Assembly (NCBI GenBank): GCA_003517285.1
Contig: DPAW01000373.1
Coordinates: 1 to 5,705 of the forward strand
Reading direction: 5' to 3'
DNA length: 5,705 nucleotides
Source: Verrucomicrobiales bacterium
GTDB lineage: Bacteria > Verrucomicrobiota > Verrucomicrobiia > Limisphaerales > UBA1100
The position numbers were made by a program, and so were the translations under genes. Below the pieces are notes generated by a model, which ran no database searches, was not told where the DNA came from, and saw only the letters and a list, made by a program, of their open reading frames with translations. Within the stretch, counting starts at the first letter, position 1, and each line of letters begins with the position of its first letter. Positions 1-5,406 of the stretch are shown piece by piece.

Positions 1-68
1 AAATCGAAATTCGCGGCCGCCGTTTCCCGGCGGAACTCCGCAAGAAACCTTTATACCAAAAAACATGA
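1..68 (+). CDS. gcvT: Aminomethyltransferase (glycine cleavage T protein), C-terminal end only
   Basis: Only the last 21 complete codons are visible; the reading frame enters at base 3 and ends at TGA 66-68. The peptide contains IEIRGRRFPAEL followed by KKPLY near the end. This resembles the C-terminal barrel of GcvT, which typically carries an IRGK-x-x-x-A motif followed by a K-x-P-[FL]-Y ending. GcvT transfers the methylene group from the aminomethyl-lipoyl arm of H protein to tetrahydrofolate, releasing ammonia. The stop codon overlaps the gcvH start as ATGA (65-68), the arrangement expected for translationally coupled genes. The assignment rests on a short tail plus the gcvH neighbour, which is the usual partner. 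The catalytic part lies outside the window. Confidence 0.82.
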   Translation, partial: IEIRGRRFPAELRKKPLYQKT

Positions 69-451
69 GCAGCATTCCTGATAACCTTAAATACACAGCC
101 TCACATGAATGGATCCGTATTGAGGGCGATACTGCGGTGGTAGGCATCACCGATCACGCTCAAGCCGAACTGACTGATATCGTGTATGTGGAGCTGCCGG
201 AAGTGGGCCGCACATTGACAGTGGGCGAAGGGTGTGGTGTTGTTGAGTCAGTCAAAACGGCCAGTGATTTGTACGCGCCAATCGCCGGTGAAATCACCGA
301 GATTAACAGCGCTCTTGAAGATGCCCCCGAACAGGTCAATGAAAGCCCTTACGATGAGGGGTGGTTTTTCAAATTGAAACTCTCCGGTGAACCCGACTTA
401 TCCGGCACACTGGACGCAGCGGGCTACGCTTCGCAGATTGGCGAAAGTTAA
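65..451 (+). CDS. gcvH: Glycine cleavage system H protein (lipoyl carrier)
   Basis: This 128-residue protein has the normal length for GcvH and reads as a full member of the family. The N-terminus has the typical Y-T-x-S-H-E-W segment (residues 10-16), then VGITDHAQAELTDIVYVELP (26-45). The lipoyl-attachment site is ESVKTASD (61-68), with Lys64 as the lysine expected to be lipoylated. The later N-x-S-P-Y-x-E-G-W segment is also conserved. H protein shuttles the aminomethyl group from P protein to T protein in the cytoplasm and returns the dihydrolipoyl arm to L protein. The ATG at 65 overlaps the gcvT stop by 4 bp, and I see no Shine-Dalgarno motif before it, so coupled translation is likely. 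gcvP, often next in such operons, does not follow; a deacylase gene does. Confidence 0.97.
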   Translation: MSSIPDNLKYTASHEWIRIEGDTAVVGITDHAQAELTDIVYVELPEVGRTLTVGEGCGVVESVKTASDLYAPIAGEITEINSALEDAPEQVNESPYDEGWFFKLKLSGEPDLSGTLDAAGYASQIGES

Positions 452-455
452 TCGC

Positions 456-2036
456 ATGCACGCTTTTCGAGCGGTGCTTTTTTTCTGCACTTTCAGCCTG
501 CCGCTCGATGCGGCGGTGGACTTAGTGCTACGCAACGGGCTAGTCTACGATGGCACTGGTCGGGAGCCTGTTCAGGCCAACGTTTCCATTCATCAGGGGC
601 GCATCGTTGCGGTTGATCAAAATCCTGTTCGTGGCCGACAAATTTTGGATGCCACAGGGCTCGTTGTGGCGCCCGGTTTTATCGACGTTCATACCCATGC
701 GGAAAACATCATCTACCATCCCAAGGCGGAAAATTTCCTGCGCATGGGCGTCACCACGCTCGTGCTTGGGAATTGTGGTTCGTCCAAGCTGAACATCGGC
801 GAGTTCTTTGGGCGTATGAATCAAGTAGGGTTTTCGCCAAACATTTCCTCATTGATCGGCCATGGAACAGTTCGCAATCAGGTTATGGGTAAATCCTTTC
901 GTCGACCGCCCACAGCAAAAGAACTCGAGGAAATGCAGTTATATATCACCAAAGGCATGAACGATGGGGCGTTAGGAATGTCCACCGGTTTGATTTATCT
1001 TCCCGGTACTTTTGCCAAAACTGATGAGCTGGTTGACTTGTCGAAAACAGTCGCGGAACACGGAGGTATCTACGTCAGCCATATGCGGAGCGAGGGCACG
1101 AATATTTTCAAGGCGGTCGATGAGGTGTGTCGTATCGGCCGCGAAGCCAAATTGCCTGTGCATATTTCCCATTTGAAACTTGCTGGGCGACCGATGTGGG
1201 GGCGGCATCACGCACTGCTGGCTAGGCTCGATGCCGCCCGTAAGGAAGGACTCCGGTTGACGCATGATCAGTACGCCTACACAGCTTCCAGCACGAGCCT
1301 CAAACAGCTACTTCCCGATGACCTGTTGGCTGGTGGTGTGGTCGCTTACGCGGAACGTATCCGAGATCGTAAGCGTTATGCGGAAACAGCCGCGTGGATG
1401 AAATCTAGGTTAAAGGCCCGCCAACGTGAAGATTACTCGTACGCCGTGATCGCCTGGCACAAAAAAGATCCTCGGTACAACGGATTAAGTGTCGTGCAGG
1501 CCGCACAATTGCGTTATGGGGCTGCGACTCTGGATCATCAGATCGCCTTGATTATGGAGGTCGAATTAAATGGCGGTGCGAGCGCTGTTTTTCATGGAAT
1601 GAGTGAAGAGGATGCGCGCGCGTTTTTGAAGCATCCACAAACAATGTTTGCCAGCGACAGCAGTGTGCGCGCCTTTAATCAGGGTGTGCCGCATCCGCGA
1701 GGCTACGGAAACGCCGCTCGGTTTCTGGGGCATTATGTACGCGAGCACGAGCAACTGCCGCTGACCGAGGGCATTCGCAAACTCACCGACTTGCCGGCGC
1801 GCACGTTTCAATTAAATGGGCGCGGCCGTTTACAGGCGGGTTTCGCGGGAGATGTCGTGGTTTTCAATCCGACTATGGTTAAGGATAATGCCACCTTCAA
1901 AAAACCGCATGCCTACGCCACGGGGTTTCGTTGGGTAATAGTAAACGGCGTGGTGGTTGTGGGAAATGATCGCCACAATGGCGCTGGGCCTGGGCAAATT
2001 ATTCGCCGGGCCAACTGGGAAAATCAGCCCAACTAA
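456..2036 (+). CDS. N-acyl-D-amino-acid deacylase (D-aminoacylase) family amidohydrolase, possibly exported
   Basis: This 526-residue protein of the amidohydrolase superfamily resembles enzymes that remove the N-acyl group from D-amino acids. An N-terminal beta-domain strand (DLVLRNGLVYDGTG, 22-35) is followed by the metal-site motif GFIDVHTH (74-81), GNCGSS (105-110, Cys107), and LIGHGTVR (133-140). Next come GALGMSTGLIY (171-181), HMRSE (His209), ISHLK (His239), SDSS (Asp401) and HPRGYGN (413-419). The end (457-526) has the usual G-x-L-x-x-G-x-x-G-D-V-V-V-F and VNGVVVV strands. Cys107, His209, His239 and Asp401 match the known D-aminoacylase metal and catalytic positions. The usual HTHDD is HTHAE here. 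The ATG at 456, 4 bp after gcvH, gives Arg5 and a hydrophobic stretch (6-17) like a Sec signal, with a poor cleavage site. GTG 516 would instead give a typical cytoplasmic start (MDLVLRNG). Substrate unknown. Confidence 0.87.
   Translation: MHAFRAVLFFCTFSLPLDAAVDLVLRNGLVYDGTGREPVQANVSIHQGRIVAVDQNPVRGRQILDATGLVVAPGFIDVHTHAENIIYHPKAENFLRMGVTTLVLGNCGSSKLNIGEFFGRMNQVGFSPNISSLIGHGTVRNQVMGKSFRRPPTAKELEEMQLYITKGMNDGALGMSTGLIYLPGTFAKTDELVDLSKTVAEHGGIYVSHMRSEGTNIFKAVDEVCRIGREAKLPVHISHLKLAGRPMWGRHHALLARLDAARKEGLRLTHDQYAYTASSTSLKQLLPDDLLAGGVVAYAERIRDRKRYAETAAWMKSRLKARQREDYSYAVIAWHKKDPRYNGLSVVQAAQLRYGAATLDHQIALIMEVELNGGASAVFHGMSEEDARAFLKHPQTMFASDSSVRAFNQGVPHPRGYGNAARFLGHYVREHEQLPLTEGIRKLTDLPARTFQLNGRGRLQAGFAGDVVVFNPTMVKDNATFKKPHAYATGFRWVIVNGVVVVGNDRHNGAGPGQIIRRANWENQPN
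458..484 (+). terminator. Candidate intrinsic terminator after gcvH, inside the start of the deacylase gene
   Basis: Bases 458-464 can pair with 470-477 to give a 7-bp stem with one bulged G (473 or 474) and a 5-nt loop (465-469). A run of seven T follows directly at 478-484. It begins 7 bases after the gcvH stop, where a Rho-independent terminator would be expected. It also lies within the first codons of the deacylase as annotated from ATG 456, so it may act as an attenuator, or it may only reflect a T-rich signal-peptide sequence. A very similar hairpin is found after rnd (5451-5477), which raises my confidence somewhat. Confidence 0.45.
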
Positions 2037-2042
2037 AACTCG

Positions 2043-3152
2043 ATGATAACGCAGGCTTTTACTCTACCCCAACGCACACTCATGGGTCCCGGACCCAGTG
2101 ATGTGCCGCCCTCCGTGCTCGCTGCCATGGGGCAATCCTTGGTGGGGCATCTGGACCCATCATTTGTGGCGATGATGGAGGAAATCAAAAAGATGCTGCG
2201 GCAGGTGTTTCTTACAGAAAACGAAATGACATTTCCTATTAGCGGCACAGGCAGTGCCGGCATGGAATTTTGTTTTACCAATCTCATTGAGCCGGGCGAC
2301 GAGGTGGTGATCGGGATAAATGGTGTTTTCGGAACCCGCATGGCTGATGTGGCGGCGCGCTGCGGCGCTGAAGTGGTGAAGGTAGAGGTGGAATGGGGCC
2401 ACATTATTGAGCCGGCGCAGATCGCCGAGGCGCTCAACGGCCGGAGCCCCAAGCTCGTGGCGATTGTGCACGCGGAAACTTCAACCGGAGCGTTGACGCC
2501 TTTGGGCGACATTTCGAAGCTGGCTCATGACGCCGGCGCGTTGTTCCTAGTGGATTCGGTGACCTCACTGGGAGGTTGCCCAGTGCGCGTCGATGATTGG
2601 GGAGTGGATGTTATTTATAGCGGTACACAAAAATGCCTGAGTTGCCCGCCCGGTTTGGCGCCGGTTTCTCTGAGTCCTCGTGCTATGGAAGCCATTGCGG
2701 GTCGAAAAACCGCCGTTCAAAGCTGGTATCTCGACGTCAATCTTCTGGCCAACTACTGGGGCGATGGCGCGCGGGTTTATCACCACACGGCGCCAATCAC
2801 GATGAACTATGCTCTGCACGAATCTTTGCGGCTGATCCTTGATGAAGGGCTGGAAAATTGCTGGTCTCGTCACGAGACTAATCATTTCCGACTGAAAAAT
2901 GGGTTGGCTGAAATAGGATTGGGCATTGCCTCGCAAGAAGGCCATCAGCTTTGGCAGCTCAATGCCGTCACCGTTCCAGAAGGGACAGATGAATCCGGTG
3001 TTCGCAAGGCACTCTTGAATGATCATGGTATTGAGATCGGCCCGGGATTGGGGCCATTGGCCGGCAAGGTTTGGCGTATTGGCCTGATGGGCTATTCTTC
3101 TAGCGAGGAAAATGTGGACCGCGTGCTGGCGGCGCTCAAGACGCTTTTGTAG
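2043..3152 (+). CDS. Class-V PLP-dependent aminotransferase, alanine:glyoxylate aminotransferase-like
   Basis: This 369-residue protein is a complete fold-type I, class-V aminotransferase. It opens with the family signature MGPGPSDVPPSVLAAM (14-29). PLP-site features follow: SGTGSAGME (67-75), HAETSTG (143-149), the PLP-pyridine Asp171 in VDSVTSLGG, and the Schiff-base Lys197 in SGTQKCLSCPPG. The segment SWYLDVNLLANYWG and then YHHT (246-249), plus Arg345 in WRIGLMG for the substrate carboxylate, closely resemble animal and bacterial alanine:glyoxylate aminotransferase. The likely reaction is alanine (or serine) plus glyoxylate to glycine plus pyruvate (or hydroxypyruvate). The exact amino donor cannot be read from sequence. 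The gene starts 6 bp after the deacylase stop without a clear Shine-Dalgarno site. Its product glycine would feed the glycine cleavage proteins encoded upstream. Its 3' end overlaps the convergent amidohydrolase by 17 bp. Confidence 0.93.
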   Translation: MITQAFTLPQRTLMGPGPSDVPPSVLAAMGQSLVGHLDPSFVAMMEEIKKMLRQVFLTENEMTFPISGTGSAGMEFCFTNLIEPGDEVVIGINGVFGTRMADVAARCGAEVVKVEVEWGHIIEPAQIAEALNGRSPKLVAIVHAETSTGALTPLGDISKLAHDAGALFLVDSVTSLGGCPVRVDDWGVDVIYSGTQKCLSCPPGLAPVSLSPRAMEAIAGRKTAVQSWYLDVNLLANYWGDGARVYHHTAPITMNYALHESLRLILDEGLENCWSRHETNHFRLKNGLAEIGLGIASQEGHQLWQLNAVTVPEGTDESGVRKALLNDHGIEIGPGLGPLAGKVWRIGLMGYSSSEENVDRVLAALKTLL

Positions 3153-4119
3153 CAACCCGTAAAAGAGCGTTGACCCGCGTGAAATGTTCGGGAGGAAAAC
3201 CCATCGCCTGCTTTGTTTGATAGTCTGCTTGTATGGGGTTGTCGATTTTCCGGATGGCATCCCATTGATCCGAATCAATCAAACCGCGTAGCCATGCAGG
3301 GAATGGCGAGGTCGGCACGGGATAATCACTGCCATGAACCAGACGCGAAGCAAGGAGTTCATTTTCTAGGCAAGGACGCAAGCCGTGGCTGCGTGTGAGG
3401 ACATTTAAGGCGCTGCTGTCCGCATATAAATTGGAGTGCTCCGCCATCATTTCAATAAGCTTCGGCACATAATTGGGATCCATCAAGCCGCTGCCGGTGG
3501 CGGCGTGAGCGGCGATAACGTTCACGCCGCATTCCAGCGGCAGCCGGAGTATTTCAGGATTGGCGTAATCGGCGTTGACCACCTGCAAGGTATGCTCCCC
3601 TCCGGTGTGGGCCAAAAGCGGAAGGCCGGCTTCGGCCATACGATTCCAAAACGGCCTGAATCGGGTATCGCCGCAATTAATGTTCTGGCAGTTGGGTAGA
3701 CATTTCATCATGACCGCACCGTCTTCCAGACAGCGGTTGAGTTCCTCCATCGCATCCGGGCGGGCAGGGTGGATGGAAACGGCCGGGATGAACTCCTCGT
3801 GATCACGCGCCAGTTGGAGCACGTATTCGTTGGCCACAAATGCATTCCCAGCATCCGACCAAAGTGAGCCATCCTCTCGGTAAACGGCTTCCTGCGCCAG
3901 AAGGCAAACGGCATCAATTTTCGAACCCCGAATAAAACCAAGCAGCCGATCCCGGAACAGGTCATCGAAGTCCGGTGATTGAAGGTGCGAATAGCGAAGC
4001 CCCAGTTTACGGAGCATCAAGCTATAGAGCGGCGCCTTGAAGCCGGTGGCGCGCACCCAGCACCCGTTCCCGCTGACGGCATTGCCCACCATGTGCACAT
4101 GCATATCGATGATTTTCAT
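3136..4119 (-). CDS. Metal-dependent amidohydrolase, Amidohydrolase_2-type TIM barrel, substrate unknown
   Basis: This 327-residue protein begins MKIIDMHVHM, placing the first-strand metal ligands at His7 and His9. Further hallmarks of the family are MKCLPN (138-143), AHTGGEH (170-176, His171), AAHAATGSG (203-211, His205) and HGSDYPVP (262-269, Asp265). This order (HxH, His, His, Asp) is that of amidohydrolase-related TIM-barrel hydrolases and decarboxylases such as the ACMSD group. No signal peptide is seen, so it is probably cytoplasmic. I cannot name a substrate. The ATG at 4117-4119 puts the HxH motif at the usual distance from the N-terminus; no Shine-Dalgarno motif precedes it. The start lies 23 bp downstream of tRNA-Ser on the same strand with no terminator visible between, so read-through from the tRNA promoter is plausible. 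Its TGA (3136-3138) lies inside the aminotransferase gene. Confidence 0.88.
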   Translation of the reverse strand: MKIIDMHVHMVGNAVSGNGCWVRATGFKAPLYSLMLRKLGLRYSHLQSPDFDDLFRDRLLGFIRGSKIDAVCLLAQEAVYREDGSLWSDAGNAFVANEYVLQLARDHEEFIPAVSIHPARPDAMEELNRCLEDGAVMMKCLPNCQNINCGDTRFRPFWNRMAEAGLPLLAHTGGEHTLQVVNADYANPEILRLPLECGVNVIAAHAATGSGLMDPNYVPKLIEMMAEHSNLYADSSALNVLTRSHGLRPCLENELLASRLVHGSDYPVPTSPFPAWLRGLIDSDQWDAIRKIDNPIQADYQTKQAMGFPPEHFTRVNALLRVATKAS

Positions 4120-4142
4120 GATGAGCGAAGGTGATCAGGTAA

Positions 4143-4234
4143 TGGCGGAAGGGGTGGGATTCGAACCCACGGAACAGTTTCCCGTTCACTCGATTTCGAA
4201 TCGAGCGCCTTAAGCCGGACTCAGCCACCCTTCC
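4143..4234 (-). tRNA. tRNA-Ser, anticodon CGA (reads UCG), CCA encoded
   Basis: Read on the minus strand, the 7-bp acceptor stem is GGAAGGG paired with CCCTTCC (4228-4234 with 4147-4153). The discriminator is G73 (4146), the base typical of serine tRNAs, and a genome-encoded CCA follows (4143-4145). The anticodon arm CTCGA/TCGAG (4189-4205) encloses TTCGAAA, so the anticodon is CGA at 4196-4198. A long variable arm with a 6-bp stem (one G-U pair) marks it as class II, as expected for Ser. The T arm is GTGGG-TTCGAAT-CCCAC. All elements fit; there is no sign of degeneration. The gene is divergent from rnd and lies just upstream of the amidohydrolase gene. Confidence 0.97.
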
Positions 4235-4242
4235 GTTGGCGT

Positions 4243-4271
4243 ACTCTAGACGCGGGGCATGGGCGGGGCAA
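4243..4271 (-). promoter_or_regulatory. Candidate sigma-70-type promoter for tRNA-Ser
   Basis: On the minus strand, a -35-like TTGCCC (4266-4271) and a -10-like TAGAGT (4243-4248) are separated by 17 bp. Each matches consensus at four of six positions. Transcription would start about 2 bases before the tRNA 5' end at 4234, an unusually short leader. The placement is sensible but the match is weak, and the lineage's promoter consensus is unknown to me. Confidence 0.3.
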
Positions 4272-4314
4272 ATTGATTCTGTTAATAATTGGTAGGACCG
4301 ATGCTCGACGTTTC

Positions 4315-5406
4315 TTGGCTCCTCCGGTTTACTGCGCAGCGGTGATTGACCGGGAGGATTTGCTGAGTGCGTTTGTGGCCGACTTGGAAGAGGCTGAATG
4401 GACGGCGCTCGATACGGAGGCGGATAGTTTGCATGCTTATCCGGAAAAACTTTGCCTGATTCAAATCACGATTCCGGGCCAGGACGTCCTCGTCGATCCT
4501 TTGGCGCAGCTGGATCTGAGCGGTTTGTTTGCTGCATTAAATCGGCACACGATCCTCATGCACGGAGCGGATTACGATGTGCGTCTGTTCAAGTTAGGGC
4601 ATGATTTTGTGCCCAACCGAATTTTCGACACGATGCTGGCGGCGCGGCTTACAGGACGTACTTCCTTTGGGTTATCTCATTTATGTCAGGAAATACTTGG
4701 AGTTGAGCTTGAGAAAACGTCCCAGAAAGCAAACTGGGCGCAGCGTCCCTTGACGGAAAAGATGGAGAAATATGCCCGCAATGACACCCGCCATTTACGG
4801 CCACTCGTAGATGCTTTGTGCGATGAATTGCGAGCCAAGGGCCGCACGGATTGGCATGCCCAGGAATGCGATCGATTGGTGCGTGATAACTCTGCCCCTC
4901 GTAAAGTGGATCCCGATCAGGTTTGGCGTATCAAAGGCAGCGCTAAATTGGAACCGCGAGCCTTGGCCGTGCTGCGTGAATTATGGAATTGGCGCGAGAA
5001 AGAGGCGCAGCGCAGGAATCGACCGCCATTCTTTATCCTCACACCGGATGCCATGATCAAGATGTCCGAATCTTTACAAACGGGTAAGGATGTTAATGAC
5101 TTTATCCCTAGGCGCATGCCCGAGCATCGTCGCCGCGAGGTGCAGCGCTGTATCAAGACTGGGCGCGCAGTGGCCGAAAATGATTGCCCGGCCAAGCACC
5201 GACCACCTCCGCGTAAACATATTTCACCGGCTCAAAAGAAACGCTTTGAAGAAATCCAATCCCGCCGGAACCGGGAGGCGGACAAATTGGAAATCGATCC
5301 TACGATTATTGCGAGCCGAGCCACGATGGTGCGGCTGGCTTGTGAGGCAGACGGGGTGTTTGAGGATGTGCTCCCGTGGCAGCGCGCTCTGCTGGGCGTA
5401 GATTAG
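4315..5406 (+). CDS. rnd: Ribonuclease D (3'-5' exoribonuclease, DEDDy family, with HRDC domain)
   Basis: RNase D trims the 3' ends of tRNA precursors and other small structured RNAs in the cytoplasm. Counting from TTG 4315 (363 residues), the exonuclease motifs are ALDTEAD with Asp33 and Glu35 (Exo I), HGADYD with Asp88 (Exo II) and YARND with Tyr153 and Asp157 (Exo III), so the DEDDy site is intact. An HRDC-like region spans about 211-275 (after WRIKGSAKLEPRAL), followed by a basic second helical region. Length matches the roughly 375-residue family. The start is uncertain because no ATG is in frame: TTG 4273 (377 residues), TTG 4315 and GTG 4342 are all possible. I chose 4315 because it begins near where family members begin, while a -10-like AATAAT (4284-4289) suggests transcription starts downstream of 4273. 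The gene is divergent from tRNA-Ser; its stop overlaps the next, convergent gene by 4 bp. Confidence 0.93.
   Translation: MAPPVYCAAVIDREDLLSAFVADLEEAEWTALDTEADSLHAYPEKLCLIQITIPGQDVLVDPLAQLDLSGLFAALNRHTILMHGADYDVRLFKLGHDFVPNRIFDTMLAARLTGRTSFGLSHLCQEILGVELEKTSQKANWAQRPLTEKMEKYARNDTRHLRPLVDALCDELRAKGRTDWHAQECDRLVRDNSAPRKVDPDQVWRIKGSAKLEPRALAVLRELWNWREKEAQRRNRPPFFILTPDAMIKMSESLQTGKDVNDFIPRRMPEHRRREVQRCIKTGRAVAENDCPAKHRPPPRKHISPAQKKRFEEIQSRRNREADKLEIDPTIIASRATMVRLACEADGVFEDVLPWQRALLGVD

Noticed and set aside
387..455. Upstream extension of the deacylase frame to GTG 387, overlapping gcvH by 65 bp
   Set aside because: The extra 23 residues have no family counterpart and lie in gcvH coding sequence; ATG 456 or GTG 516 fits far better.
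2033..2512. A 159-codon open frame on the minus strand
   Set aside because: It is antisense to the conserved N-terminal part of the aminotransferase and looks like a by-product of codon bias.
3140..3171. Imperfect inverted repeat (ACGCTTTT with AAAAGAGCGT) at the convergent junction
   Set aside because: It has a 12-nt loop, a 2-nt bulge and no T-run after it on either strand, and lies in coding sequence; not a credible terminator.
2565..3278. A 237-codon open frame on the minus strand
   Set aside because: It lies almost wholly opposite the clearly real aminotransferase, and the product has no recognisable motif.
3264..3279. Perfect 6-bp inverted repeat, ATTGAT-CCGA-ATCAAT
   Set aside because: It is within the amidohydrolase coding region (Ile-Asp-Ser-Asp) with no T-run; short repeats like this occur by chance.
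4022..4228. A 68-codon minus-strand frame running through the tRNA
   Set aside because: It translates tRNA-Ser and the out-of-frame 5' end of the amidohydrolase; no protein family is recognisable.
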